From: Corynebacterium sp. zg-331
Lineage (GTDB): Bacteria > Actinomycetota > Actinomycetes > Mycobacteriales > Mycobacteriaceae
Assembly (NCBI RefSeq): GCF_014267345.1
Contig: NZ_JACMYD010000008.1
Location: forward strand, 1-64,000
Reading direction: 5' to 3'
Length of the DNA: 64,000 nucleotides
Every line of letters starts with the position of its first letter. Position 1 is the first letter of the stretch. The position numbers and the translations under genes are program-made. Below the pieces are notes generated by a model. That model searched no databases. It had not been told where the DNA came from and saw only the letters and a program-made list of their open reading frames with translations. This document shows, in pieces, positions 8,316 through 18,241 of this stretch.

Positions 8316-9944
8316 ATGACTACTCAAGCGCGTCAATCTGGCATTCCGTTACCTCCCATGACCCACAGCCTCTGGGGCACGACGGAGGAAGCCAAGCCGC
8401 TTTCCGGTAGCGTACGCAAGCTCGTCGCCACGATGCTGGGGGCGGATGGCGGCAATAACGCCCGCCTTCCGGCCGAGGAGGTGCACCTGAGCGAGGTGCG
8501 CCTGAGCGAATCTGACCTCGCCGCTCTATCCGGGATCGTCGGCGAGGGCTACGTGAGCACTGAGCACGAGCAGCATCTGCGCCGGGCTCGCGGCAAGTCC
8601 TACCCGGATCTGCTGGATTGACGCTCCGGCCGCGTCATCGACGCCTCGGACGCCGTGGTGGCTCCCGGCACCGAGGACGAGGTGGCAGCCCTGCTTACCT
8701 GGTGCACCGAGGAGCGGGTGGCCGTGGTTCCCTTCGGCGGCGGCACCAGCGTGGTAGGCGGCCTGGCACCGAAGGACGGCGGCCTGCGCGCCGTGATCAG
8801 CCTCGATATGGTGCGCTTCGATCAGTTGGAGGACGTCGATACTGTGTCCATGCAGGCTACCCTGGGCGCGGGGTTGTCCGGCCCCCACGCGGAGCTGAAG
8901 CTGGCCGAGCACGGGTTGCAGATCGGGCACTTCCCGTAGTCTTTCCCCTATGCCTCCATCGGCGGCTACGCCGCCCCCCGGTCCTCGGGGCAGAACTCCG
9001 CGGGCTACGGTCGCTTCGACGAGATGGTGCGCGAGCTGACCGTGGTGACCCCTGTGGGCGTGACCACGGTGGGCTACCAGGCCCCGGCGTCGGCCGCCGG
9101 CCCCGATCTACGCCAGCTTTTTCTCGGCTCGGAGGGTACCCTCGGCGTGATCACCCGGGTGCGCCTGCGTGTCCACCCCATCCCCGAGGTCAAGCGCTAC
9201 GAGGCGTTTAGCTTCCCCTCCTTCGCCGAGGGGGCCGAAGCGATGCGTAAGGTGACGCAGACGGGCACCGGCCCCACGGTGCTGCGCCTTTCCGACGAGA
9301 TCGAGTCCAGTCTCAATCTGAGCTCCACGGACAAGATCGGGGACTCCGACGATGCCGACTCCGGCTGTCTGCTGCTGACCATGTACGAGGGCACCCCGGA
9401 GCACACGGAGTCCCGTCACGAGGAGACCCGCAACCTCCTGTTGTCTCTGGGCGGTGTTTCTCGAGGCGAGGTGCCGGTGCGGCAGTGGGAGCGCGGCCGT
9501 TTCGGCGCGCCCGTGTTGTGAGACGGCCTCCTCGATCAGGGGGCCGTGTGCGAAACCTTCGAGACGGCCACGGATTGGTCCAACATCGACCGGGTGAAAA
9601 AGGCCGTGACCGAGGCGGTGGGCACCGAGCTGGCGGAGTCGGGAAGCTCCGCGATCATCATGTGCCACATCTCTCACGTGTATGAGGGCGGCTGCTCCCT
9701 GTATTTCACGATCATCGCCGGTCAGCGCGGGGAAGATCCGGCTAGCCAGTGGCGGAAGGCCAAGGAGGCCGCCTGCCGGGCGATGGTGGACAACGGCGCG
9801 ACGATCACGCACCACCACGCGGTGGGCACCGATCACCGCCCGTGGGTGCAGGCCGACATGGGCAACCTGGGGGCCACGATCCTCGGCTCGGTGAAGGCCA
9901 CCCTGGACCCCGCGGGCATTCTCAACCCCGGCAAGCTGTTTTAG
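8316..9944 (+). pseudogene. FAD-linked oxidase, alkyl-DHAP-synthase-like, with three stops
   Basis: One continuous reading frame of about 540 codons with an FAD-binding type 4 domain (VVPFGGGTSVVGG, about residues 145-160, and YASIGGYAAPRSSGQNSAGYG) and a C-terminal cap ending HHHAVGTDHRPW and DPAGILNPGKLF. These features match alkyldihydroxyacetonephosphate synthase (AGPS) and related D-lactate/glycolate oxidases. The frame is interrupted by TGA 8619-8621 (after LLD, probably Trp), TAG 8937-8939 (after GHFP, probably Gln) and TGA 9519-9521 (after APVL, probably Arg). All three fit single G:C to A:T changes, with no frameshift. It heads a cluster with a DAG-kinase-like gene and glpD. Confidence 0.85.
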
Positions 9945-9969
9945 ACGGAAATGACAAGGCAACAACATC

Positions 9970-10899
9970 ATGAGCAATGACTACCAGTTGGGGCACCGAG
10001 AGATTTCGCGCGTCGCCGTGCTGACCAACCCCGCCGCGGCTAAGGGCAGGGCCGTGGAGGCCTCGAACATCGCCGCCCGTGCCTTTTATAGCTACGGCGT
10101 GGACGTGGTGCGCATCTTCGGTTCCTCCTCGGAGGTCTCGCGGAACCTGGCCCGCGAGATGGTCGAGGATGATTCCATCGATGCCCTCGTGGCCTGCGGC
10201 GGCAACGGCTTCATCAGTCTTGTCCTCCAGGAACAGGCTGGAAGCACCACGCCCTTGAGGATCATCCCGGCGGGCACCGGCAACGATCACGCCCGGGAAT
10301 ACGGCATACCGCTGGATGCCCGCCGCGCGGCCAAGACCATCGTCCAGGGCTTTACCACCCGAACGGACCTGGGGATCATGCGCACGGACGACGGCCAGCA
10401 GCGGTACTTTGGCACGATTGCCTGCGCCGGCTTTGACTCCCTGGTGACCGACCGCACCAACCGCATTCCGTGGCCCTCTGGCCAGCCCCGCTACGTGCTG
10501 GCGATCCTGTTGGATTTTATCAACTTCCACTCCCTACCCACCCGCATCACGCTGGACGACGGGGAGGTCATCTCCGATGAGGTGACCCTGTGCGCCATCG
10601 GCAATACCCGCACCTACGGCGGCGGTATGCAGGTGTGCCCCGATACAGATCATTACGACGGTCTTTTTGACATCACCCTGGTGTCCAAGATGCCCCGCCG
10701 CAAGGCTGCCCTGAACGTGAACAAGATCTTCTCAGGAGACTTCGACGATGTTGCAGAAGCCCGCCGATACCGGACCCGCAAGGTGCGCGTGGAGATGCCG
10801 GGCATTAACGCCTACGCCGACGGCGATAAATACTTCGCCTGCCCGGTGGAGTGCGAAATCGTCCCCGGCGCCGGTTATTACCTCGTGCCTAGGCCCTAA
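9970..10899 (+). CDS. Diacylglycerol/lipid kinase-like protein with altered GGDG motif
   Basis: 309 residues with the DAGK catalytic fold. The N-terminus is VAVLTNPAAAKG, followed by ALVACGGNGFISLVLQ, then RIIPAGTGNDHAR and a C-terminal domain ending near NAYADGDKYFACPVE. Such enzymes phosphorylate diacylglycerol or related lipids with ATP. The family signature is GGDGT or GGDGM; here the Asp is Asn (GGNGF), which may reduce or remove activity. The ATG is 25 bases after the broken FAD-oxidase gene, and the YhgE gene follows 27 bases on with an AAAGGAG site, so an operon is likely. Confidence 0.8.
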   Translation: MSNDYQLGHREISRVAVLTNPAAAKGRAVEASNIAARAFYSYGVDVVRIFGSSSEVSRNLAREMVEDDSIDALVACGGNGFISLVLQEQAGSTTPLRIIPAGTGNDHAREYGIPLDARRAAKTIVQGFTTRTDLGIMRTDDGQQRYFGTIACAGFDSLVTDRTNRIPWPSGQPRYVLAILLDFINFHSLPTRITLDDGEVISDEVTLCAIGNTRTYGGGMQVCPDTDHYDGLFDITLVSKMPRRKAALNVNKIFSGDFDDVAEARRYRTRKVRVEMPGINAYADGDKYFACPVECEIVPGAGYYLVPRP

Positions 10900-10926
10900 C
10901 CCGAAAAAGTTAACGAAAGGAGCCCG

Positions 10927-12789
10927 ATGATGAGTGCGTCCTCGCGGCTGACCCGGGCGCTGGACTGGCGTCCGCGCGGCCATCTTTCCCGCACCCTCAT
11001 AGTGCTGCTGCTGGTCATGCCCCTCATCGTGGCCGTGGCCTACATGTGGGCCATGTGGGATCCGCGCCATTACCTGCACGACGTGGAACTAGCGGTGGTC
11101 AATAACGACAAGGGAGCCACCCAGGCGGGCAAGGTGGAAAACTTTGGCGATCAGGTGGTCGATGGGCTGCTTGATATTGATTATCTCCACTTTGTGAAGG
11201 TAGACGCCGAGGAAGCGGATCAGGGATTGGCCAAGGGCACATACCTCTTTACCGTGGAAATCCCGGAAACGTTCTCCCAGGACGTCGTGACGGTCATCGA
11301 CGATAAGCCACGCCAGCCGGTGGTGGAAATTTCCTACAACGACTTCAACGGCACCAACGCCCCCCTGCTGACCAACGGCCTGGTCTCCGAGATCCAAAAG
11401 GGCGTGGCCCAGGGCATTCAGGAGGGCTACGCCAAACAGATCCTCGACGGCATGAACCAGCTGGGCAAGGGCCTGGGCGAGGCGGCCAACGGGGCCCGGC
11501 TGCTTGACGACGGCGCGGGTCAAGCCCACGACGGCACCACCCAGGGAGTGGACGGAACCCGCCAGCTCAAGGACGGCACCACTCAGCTGGGTGCAGGTAT
11601 GGTGCAGATCGACGAAGGTGTGGGCCAGCTCACCGGCGGCCTGATCCCGCTGCTGGATCAGGTGCAATCCGCGGTGACCGCGCTCCAGCCCGTGCTGGAT
11701 ACCATGCGCGCGGTGGGCCTGGGTGCCCAGGCCGATCAGCTGGCCGGAACCCTAAGACAGCTCAACAACGCCAACCCAGAGAGCATGGCCGCCCAGCTAC
11801 GCAAGCTCAAGGCGGGCACGGCGGAGGTGCGGCAAAACCTCACCGACCCCTCTGCCCCCTACCTCAGTGGCCTGATGCAGCTGGGCGACGGCCAGCGTCA
11901 ACTCCACGACGGCATCATCCAGGTGGACGACGGCGTGGGCCAGCTCTATGACGGCACCCTGCTGCTCAACGACGGCACCCGCCAGCTCAAGGAGGGCACC
12001 GGGCAGCTTGCCTCGGGCCTGAGCGAGGGGGCCAAGCAGGCGCCGCGGATCAACGCGGTGCCGCTGTCCGCCAAGCAGATCGCCGCCCCGATCCTGTACG
12101 ACTCCAAGAACAACCCCGCCGTGCAGACGCAGGTGGACGTCCATGACCCCACCAACCTGACGCTGTCTGGCGGCGTGTCCATGATCCTCATCCTGGTCTT
12201 TGGCTTCCTGCTCATGGCCACCGTCTCCATCCTGCTTCCGGAGGTACTGGGCCGGATGCATGATCGCGTGGTGACCGCCCCGGTGCTCAAGGCCTTCGCA
12301 CTGCTCTCCGCGATCAACACGCTGATCCTGTTAGTCCTGGCCGGATTCTCCTCCGTCCTGGGCTGGTATCCTGCGCACTGGTCAGCCACGATCCTCGTGT
12401 TCGTTTTGATGGGTATGAGCGGAGCCGCAGTGTATCAGTTCCTGCGGATGCTCTTCGGGCGGCTCGTCGGCGCGCTTTTCGCCCTCGGCTTCCTGGGTTA
12501 CGGGGTCTTCGCTTTCGGCGGGGTGTGGCCGCTCGCGCTGACCCCCGGCGCGCTGCGCGCCCTCCACGGGGTGCACCCGATGTCCTACGCCCGGTACGCC
12601 TTCATCCGCGCCACCGACGGTGCGCTGGATGCCACCTTCTGGTTGGGCGTTCTTGGCCTGGTCGCCTCCATCGCGATCTCGCTGGCGCTGACATTCCTTG
12701 TTCGCGCCGCCCGGCAACGCCGTGAGGCTCAACCCACGGGCCGCCACGCCGAGGAGCCGACCGCGACCTTCAGCACCGTGGAGGCCTGA
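10927..12789 (+). CDS. YhgE/Pip-family membrane protein (ABC-2-like exporter)
   Basis: 620 residues. One N-terminal membrane segment (about 22-42), a large extracytoplasmic domain with repeated GxxQLxDGxxQL units (about 195-225 and 315-365, coiled-coil-like tail-fibre style repeats), and about five C-terminal membrane segments (about 415-605). This is the YhgE/Pip layout seen in small-molecule or lipid exporters and in phage-receptor proteins. RBS AAAGGAG lies 6 bases before the ATG. It is followed 7 bases later by a TetR regulator that probably controls it. Substrate unknown. Confidence 0.85.
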   Translation: MMSASSRLTRALDWRPRGHLSRTLIVLLLVMPLIVAVAYMWAMWDPRHYLHDVELAVVNNDKGATQAGKVENFGDQVVDGLLDIDYLHFVKVDAEEADQGLAKGTYLFTVEIPETFSQDVVTVIDDKPRQPVVEISYNDFNGTNAPLLTNGLVSEIQKGVAQGIQEGYAKQILDGMNQLGKGLGEAANGARLLDDGAGQAHDGTTQGVDGTRQLKDGTTQLGAGMVQIDEGVGQLTGGLIPLLDQVQSAVTALQPVLDTMRAVGLGAQADQLAGTLRQLNNANPESMAAQLRKLKAGTAEVRQNLTDPSAPYLSGLMQLGDGQRQLHDGIIQVDDGVGQLYDGTLLLNDGTRQLKEGTGQLASGLSEGAKQAPRINAVPLSAKQIAAPILYDSKNNPAVQTQVDVHDPTNLTLSGGVSMILILVFGFLLMATVSILLPEVLGRMHDRVVTAPVLKAFALLSAINTLILLVLAGFSSVLGWYPAHWSATILVFVLMGMSGAAVYQFLRMLFGRLVGALFALGFLGYGVFAFGGVWPLALTPGALRALHGVHPMSYARYAFIRATDGALDATFWLGVLGLVASIAISLALTFLVRAARQRREAQPTGRHAEEPTATFSTVEA

Positions 12790-12796
12790 GGCGAAC

Positions 12797-13372
12797 ATGA
12801 CGCGCGGTAATGCAGCCATCCGCGAGGCGATCTACGCCGGTGCCCGGGAGTGCTTCATGCAGCGCGGAGTCAGCGGCACCACCATGGCGGCCGTTGCCCG
12901 CGCGGCCGGAGTATCGCGTCCCACGGTGTACGCCCACTTTGGCAGCGTGGACGCCCTGGTGCGCAAGGTTCTCACCCGGGAGGTCATTGGCCTTCTCGAT
13001 GCTGCCTACCCGCCCCCGAGGGACATCGATACGCTGTGCGAGACCACGGTGGCCGTGGCCCTGGCGGCCCGGCGCAACGAGTTCCTTTCTTCGATCCTGC
13101 GCAAGGATCCCGAACTTCTGCTGACCTACCAGTTCCAGCGCCTCGGGGAAAGCCAGCAGATCATGGTCAGATTCATCAAAAACGTCATCGTGCGCATGCA
13201 CCAGGACGGCGTGGTGATGCGCCGCGGCGAGCCGCAGGTGATGGCCACTCACATCTTCATGGTGGTTCAATCCCTCGTGCTCTCCTCGGCCGTGCTCGGC
13301 GCGGTGACGCAAGCGGAAGACGAGTGGGCCAACGAGCTCACCGCAATGTTGAAGGGATACCTACATCAATGA
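12797..13372 (+). CDS. TetR-family transcriptional regulator
   Basis: 191 residues. An N-terminal helix-turn-helix (about residues 28-55: GTTMAAVARAAGVSRPTVYA HF) is followed by an all-helical ligand-binding domain. It lies in the YhgE/lipid cluster and overlaps the glpD start by 4 bases (ATGA), so it is translated together with the relic of glpD. It is the natural candidate to bind the palindrome at 8270-8302. Ligand unknown. Confidence 0.88.
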   Translation: MTRGNAAIREAIYAGARECFMQRGVSGTTMAAVARAAGVSRPTVYAHFGSVDALVRKVLTREVIGLLDAAYPPPRDIDTLCETTVAVALAARRNEFLSSILRKDPELLLTYQFQRLGESQQIMVRFIKNVIVRMHQDGVVMRRGEPQVMATHIFMVVQSLVLSSAVLGAVTQAEDEWANELTAMLKGYLHQ

Positions 13373-14928
13373 ACACTCACGGTGCACTCAACGCCGCGAG
13401 GCGAGATGCCGACCTTGACGCCCTGAGCCAGGCCACCGAGCCGGTGGACGTGGTGATCATCGGCGGCGGCATCACCGGGGTGGGCTTGGCGCTCGATGCC
13501 GTCACCCGGGGCCTGTCCATCGTGCTGATAGAAAAGCACGACTTCGCCTTTGGTGCCTCCCGGTGGTCCTCCAAGCTGGCCCACGGCGGCCTGAGCTACC
13601 TGACCAAGCTAGAGCTGGGGATCGCGCGTCACTCGGCGGTGGAGCGGGGAATCCTCATGGAACGCACCGCGCCGCACCTCATCAGGGCGTTGCCGCAGGT
13701 CATGGCTCTGGGAGAGGACACCAACCTGGTGCAAAAGGCCGCCGCCCGGGTGGTTTTTTGCCGGAGATGCCCTGCGCATCACCGCTGGAACCTCGGCGCG
13801 CACTCTGCCGCGCTCCCGCTACGTCTCCGCGGCAGAGACCACTCGGCTGTGCCCGGCGGTGCTGCGCCCCGGCCTCAAGGGCTCCTGGGTTAATTATGAT
13901 GGCCAGATGGTCGATGACGCCCGCGTGGTCACCGCCATCGCCCGCACCGCCACCAGCGAGGGGGCGCGCATCCTCACCTACTGCGAGGCCACCGAGGCCA
14001 CCGGCAGGTCGGTGCGGCTGCGCGACACCCTGGGCGGTCGGGAGATCACCCTCCAGGCCCGCGCCGTGATCAACGCCACCGGGGTGTGGGCCGGCAGGCT
14101 CGACGCGGGCATCAAGGTGCGCCCTGCTCGGGGCACCCACCTGGTATTTAGGGCCGAGACCCTCGGTAACTCCACCGGGGCGCTCACGGTGCCGCTGCCG
14201 GGATCGATCTCCCGATACCTCTTCATCCTCCCCGCCCCGCACGGACGCTGCTACCTTGGCCTCACGGACGAGGACGCCCCCGGGGCCATCCCGGACGTGC
14301 CTCCCACCCCCAAGGAGGACGTGGAGTTCCTGCTGCGCAACATCAACCAGACCCTGGATAAGAAGCTCACCCGCGCCCACGTGATGGGTACCTTCACCGG
14401 CTTGCGCCCGCTGCTCGATAACGGCGGGGGCGGCTCTACCGCGGACCTGTCCCGCCGCCACGCTATCGTCTGCTCCGAGGACGGTATGTTCTCCGTGGTG
14501 GGCGGCAAGTTCACCGAGTACCGCCTCATGCCGAGGAGACTCTCGACCGGGTCATCGTGGAGCGGTGCCTCACCGCGCGCCCGTGCGCCACCCGTGACTT
14601 CCCGCTGCTCGGCGCGCCGGGGCACCGAGGCTACTCGCACGTGGCCACCCGGGATCTCCACGGGTTGCCACGTGCGATGGTGGCCCGCTTTGGTAACGAG
14701 GCCCCCGCCGTGCTGACCGCAGCCACCGTGGAATGCCCCCTGGACACGGTCAGCCCCCTGGACGTGACCCGCGCCGAGGTGGAATACGCCTTCACCCACG
14801 AGGGGGCGATCACTGTCGAGGACGTGCTGGAACGACGTACCCGGGCCGCCATGATCCCGGAAGACGCCGAGGCCATGCGCGCCGGGGTCGAGGAGATCCG
14901 CAACCACGCGATGGAAAAACTACAGTGA
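13369..14928 (+). pseudogene. glpD: Glycerol-3-phosphate dehydrogenase (GlpD), two frameshifts
   Basis: The N-terminal piece carries the FAD-binding motif VIIGGGITGVGLALDA and SSKLAHGGLSYL. A net +1 shift occurs at the T6 run 13754-13759, after which the second frame gives GSWVNYDGQMVDDAR, ATGVWAG, FTGLRPLL and VVGGKFTEYRLM. Near 14529-14532 the frame returns, giving EETLDRVIVERC and the C-terminal domain to TGA 14928. Restored, the protein would be about 520 residues, normal for aerobic GlpD, which oxidises glycerol-3-phosphate to DHAP at the membrane. As it stands the gene cannot make the full enzyme. A sequencing error in the T run could explain only one of the two shifts. Confidence 0.85.
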
Positions 14929-14937
14929 GGAAATGAC

Positions 14938-15228
14938 ATGAAAAAGCTGCGCAAGGTTCTCGATACCGCCTTTGTTAAGGCCCAGGCCCGATACCCCGTT
15001 GCCACCGGAAACATCATGCACACAGTGGTGGCCGCCGCGTCCGGTTCGGGAAAAAGCACAGGAAAGCCACCGCTACTTCCCCTGCCGCGACCCCGTCAGC
15101 GGGATGGCGGCGGCCAATCGGGCCGCCGGGGTGCCCGCTGCGGGTGTGGGGGCCGTGGAGCGCCCCAATGGGGTGCTGGCGGCCAATATCGCGGCTGGTA
15201 TCCCAGGCTTTGAGTCGCTGCGTGAATA
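14938..15228 (+). pseudogene. Short broken ORF downstream of glpD, unidentified
   Basis: ATG 9 bases after the glpD stop, with GAGGAAAT upstream. It reads MKKLRKVLDTAFVKAQARYP and then loses sense around 15050; a second frame continues as GVPAAGVGAVERPNGVLAAN to TAG 15227-15229. The joined product would be about 95 residues. I do not recognise it. The frame change suggests another decayed member of the glpD transcript. Confidence 0.35.
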
Positions 15229-15289
15229 GCAACCGCGCGGAATACTTGCCTTCCGGTAGATTCCTGCGCCGATAAAATCACGCGCATAT

Positions 15290-15433
15290 TTAGCGGAATG
15301 GGCGTATGTCTTTGGCGGTGAGTTTTTCTGCTTGGGCGATGATGCTTTGTTGCGACAGCCTTAGCTGCTCCCGGGGTAGCCGCGTGAGCCACAGGATGTC
15401 CCTGGGGGTGTTGGCTTTGGCTCGCGTCTGCAT
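15290..15433 (-). other. Possible gene fragment, 47 codons
   Basis: Minus-strand reading from an ATG at 15433 to TAA 15290-15292, with protein-like composition (NTPRDILWLTRLPREQLRLS). It lies within the 14929-15646 gap, which has no intact gene. It could be the C-terminal remnant of a protein whose upstream part (15434-15480) is out of frame. No family recognised. Apart from this and the broken ORF before it I see nothing in the gap. Confidence 0.25.
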
Positions 15434-15646
15434 GCGTTCACCATAGGGCATCGAGCAGATATCTCGCGTTAGCCATGTTTCTGAGCATCCGCCACCTCCT
15501 CGCCGCGTTTGTGCCCACCGTCACCGGCAACGTGGTTCCGCTCGATCCCCTTTATTGAAATACGTTCTCACCTGCGGCGGGGCGGAAAATCTGGCGTTAG
15601 ACTCGGCCGGGTAGTAACCCCCGTATGCGTCGAAGGAGACCAGAAC

Positions 15647-16741
15647 ATGCCGCAAACCGTGACCGGAATCATCGCTGCCGCCAAGGGGCAACCCGTGGAA
15701 TCGACCCGCATCGTCATTCCCGATCCCGGCGAGCGCGACGTGGTGGTGAAGATTCAGGCCTGTGGGGTGTGCCATACCGATCTGGCGTACCGCGACGGCG
15801 ACATCGAGGACGCCTACCCCTTCCTGCTCGGGCACGAGGCCGCGGGCGTCGTCGAGGAGGTCGGCCCGGGCGTGACCCACGTGGCGGTGGGGGACTTCGT
15901 GGTGCTCAACTGGCGCGCCGTGTGCGGGGAATGCCGCGCCTGCAAGCGCGGCGAGCCGCACTATTGCTTTGCCACCTTCAACGCCTCCAAGAAGATGACC
16001 CTGGAGGACGGCACTGAGCTCACCCCCGCCCTGGGCATCGGCGCCTTCGCGGAAAAAACCCTGGTACACGAGGCTCAGTGCACCAAGGTCAATCCCCAGG
16101 AGGATCCCGCCGCCGCGGGCCTGCTCGGCTGCGGCGTGATGGCGGGCGTGGGCGCGGCCGTCAATACCGCGCAGGTCAGGCGGGGCGAATCCGTGGCGGT
16201 CTTTGGCTGCGGCGGCGTGGGTGCGGCGGCCGTGGCCGGTGCCGCCATGAATGACGCCACCACCGTGATCGCCGTGGACGTGGACGAGCGCAAGCTCGCC
16301 TGGGCGCGCGACCTCGGCGCCACCCACACCATCAACTCCGCCGAGATGGAGGAGCAAGACGTCATCGACGCGGTGCGCGAGCTCACCGGCGGCTTCGGCG
16401 CGGACGTGACCATCGACGCCGTGGGCATCATGCCCACCTGGCGGCAGGCCTTTTACTCCCGCGATCACGCCGGGCGCATGGTCATGGTGGGCGTGCCCAA
16501 CCTCACCTCCATCATCGAGCTGCCGGCCATCGACTTCTTCTCCCGCGGCGGCGCCCTCAAGCCCTCCTGGTACGGCGACTGCCTGCCCGAACGTGACTTC
16601 CCGGCCTACGTGGACCTGCACCTTCAGGGGAGCTTCCCCCTGGACAAGTTCGTCACCGAGCGCGTCGGCCTGGACGAGGTAGAGGAGGCCTTCGCCACGA
16701 TGAAGGCGGGCACCGTGCTGCGCTCGGTGGTGGTGCTCTGA
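15647..16741 (+). CDS. Mycothiol-dependent formaldehyde dehydrogenase (zinc ADH family)
   Basis: 364 residues. Oxidises S-hydroxymethyl-mycothiol (formaldehyde plus mycothiol) with NAD+. Seen: catalytic-zinc region ACGVCHTDL (Cys39) and GHEAAG; structural-zinc cysteines in [15 protein letters not shown] (about 93-107); NAD motif [10 protein letters not shown] (about 185-194). AAGGAGA lies 9 bases before the chosen ATG; upstream in-frame codons are not protein-like. It overlaps the next gene by one base (TGATG), and the same pair occurs in other corynebacteria. mshA at 48827 makes the cofactor. Confidence 0.9.
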   Translation: MPQTVTGIIAAAKGQPVESTRIVIPDPGERDVVVKIQACGVCHTDLAYRDGDIEDAYPFLLGHEAAGVVEEVGPGVTHVAVGDFVVLNWRAVCGECRACKRGEPHYCFATFNASKKMTLEDGTELTPALGIGAFAEKTLVHEAQCTKVNPQEDPAAAGLLGCGVMAGVGAAVNTAQVRRGESVAVFGCGGVGAAAVAGAAMNDATTVIAVDVDERKLAWARDLGATHTINSAEMEEQDVIDAVRELTGGFGADVTIDAVGIMPTWRQAFYSRDHAGRMVMVGVPNLTSIIELPAIDFFSRGGALKPSWYGDCLPERDFPAYVDLHLQGSFPLDKFVTERVGLDEVEEAFATMKAGTVLRSVVVL

Positions 16742-17376
16742 TGAGCCACGGCGACCTGCGGGTAGACCACGTGGTGACGTCCGGCGTCTTTGCCCTCGAC
16801 GGCGGGCAGTGGGACGTGGACAACAACATCTGGCTGGTGGGCGACGAACACGAGGTCTACGTCATCGACGCCGCGCACGACCCCGCCCCCATCGTCGAGG
16901 CGGTGGCCGGTCGCACCGTCAAGGGGATCCTCTGCACCCACGGGCACAACGATCACATCGGCGCGGCCCCCGAGCTCTCCCGCCTGCTCGACGCCCCCCT
17001 CTACCTCCACCCCGGCGACCACATGCTCTGGGAGCACACCCTGCCCGGCGTGGCGCACCGCGACCTCGCCGATGGGCAGGTATTCGAGGTGGCGGGCACC
17101 CAGATGCGGGTGCTCAACACCCCCGGCCACTCGCCGGGTTCCTGTTGCCTCTACCTCCCCGAGGCCGCCGAGCTCTTCTCCGGGGACACCCTCTTCCAGG
17201 GCGGCCCCGGGGCCACCGGGCGCAGCTATAGTTCCTTTGACACCATCATCGCCTCGCTCAAGACCTCCTTGCTCGACCTGCCGGCCGAGACCACCGTGCG
17301 CACCGGGCACGGGGATCACACCACCATCGGGGCGGAGGCCCCGCACCTGGAGGAATGGATCAGGCGGGGGTACTAA
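16741..17376 (+). CDS. Metallo-beta-lactamase-fold hydrolase
   Basis: 211 residues of the glyoxalase II-like MBL fold. The zinc motif THGHNDHIG (about residues 65-73) is present with downstream metal ligands TPGHSPGS and the Asp in FSGDTLF, and a C-terminal GHGDHTTIG. The start overlaps the formaldehyde dehydrogenase stop by one base, so translation is coupled. By context it probably hydrolyses the S-formyl-mycothiol product or a related thioester; that substrate is inferred. It ends 5 bases from the convergent panC, leaving no room for a terminator. Confidence 0.85.
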   Translation: MSHGDLRVDHVVTSGVFALDGGQWDVDNNIWLVGDEHEVYVIDAAHDPAPIVEAVAGRTVKGILCTHGHNDHIGAAPELSRLLDAPLYLHPGDHMLWEHTLPGVAHRDLADGQVFEVAGTQMRVLNTPGHSPGSCCLYLPEAAELFSGDTLFQGGPGATGRSYSSFDTIIASLKTSLLDLPAETTVRTGHGDHTTIGAEAPHLEEWIRRGY

Positions 17377-17381
17377 GGCCC

Positions 17382-18239
17382 CTACACCGTGGCGTTATCA
17401 ATCAACCGCACCCCGCCCACCGTGGCCGCCACCAGGGCCAGCGCCGGGGCTGCCAGCGGCCGGGCGAGGGTCTCCTCGTTCAGCGGCTCTAGGGTGAGGG
17501 GATCGACCACCACCAGGTAATCCAGATCCACGCCGGGGGAGCGGGCGAGGTCGCGGCGCGCGCCGGGCAGGTCGAGGGCGCGCCCGGCCGCCGAGTGCTC
17601 CCGGAGCAGCGCCAGGGTCCGCGAGAGCGCCAGGGCGTGCCGCCGATCCTGCGCGCCGAGGCGCTGGTTGCGGCTGGATTCCGCCAGCCCGTCCGCGGCC
17701 CTGGCGATGGGCACCTCCTCGATGTCCACGGGCAGGTTGAGATCCCGCACCACGCGCCGCACGATCGCCACCTGTTGGGCGTCCTTGCGGCCGAAGTAGG
17801 CGCGGGCGGGCCGCACGAGGTTCATCAGCTTGGTCACCACGGTGGCCACGCCGTCAAAATGCCCCGGACGGCTGGCGCCTTCCAGGCGCGCGCCCATCTC
17901 GCCGGTGCGCACCCACACCAGGGGCGTGCCGCCGGGGTACATCTCCTCTACGCTGGGCATGAAGGCGATGTGCACGCCGTGGCGTTCCAGCAGCTCGAGG
18001 TCCTTGTCGGGCTGGCGCGGGTAGCGGCGGTAGTCCTCGCAGTCGCCGAGGTCGGTAAACTGCAGGGGATTGACGAAGACGCTGGCCACCACGACGTCAT
18101 TATCCGCCACCGCCTGTGCCAGCAGCCGACCGTGCCCCTGGTGCAGGGCGCCCATGGTGGGCACCAGCCCGAGGCCGGAGGAATCGTGCTCGGCCAGCGC
18201 CGCGCGCAGCTGGGCCACGGTGTGGCACACGATGGCCAC
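17382..18239 (-). CDS. panC: Pantothenate synthetase
   Basis: 285 residues. Joins pantoate and beta-alanine using ATP to form pantothenate, the coenzyme A precursor. Seen: [10 protein letters not shown] (the HIGH-type nucleotide motif), [17 protein letters not shown] and SSRNQRL. I chose the GTG at 18239 because GGAGG sits 7 bases upstream and the reading then begins [15 protein letters not shown] as PanC proteins do; longer in-frame extensions are a panB shadow. The panB stop is 2 bases upstream, so panBC is one unit. Confidence 0.95.
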   Translation of the reverse strand: MAIVCHTVAQLRAALAEHDSSGLGLVPTMGALHQGHGRLLAQAVADNDVVVASVFVNPLQFTDLGDCEDYRRYPRQPDKDLELLERHGVHIAFMPSVEEMYPGGTPLVWVRTGEMGARLEGASRPGHFDGVATVVTKLMNLVRPARAYFGRKDAQQVAIVRRVVRDLNLPVDIEEVPIARAADGLAESSRNQRLGAQDRRHALALSRTLALLREHSAAGRALDLPGARRDLARSPGVDLDYLVVVDPLTLEPLNEETLARPLAAPALALVAATVGGVRLIDNATV

Positions 18240-18241
18240 GG

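Noticed and set aside
8316..9944. In-frame TGA/TAG codons read as selenocysteine or reassigned sense codons
   Set aside because: Both TGA and TAG occur at positions expected for different residues (Trp, Gln, Arg). No hairpin follows at a recoding distance, and other genes here use TGA, TAG and TAA as normal stops.
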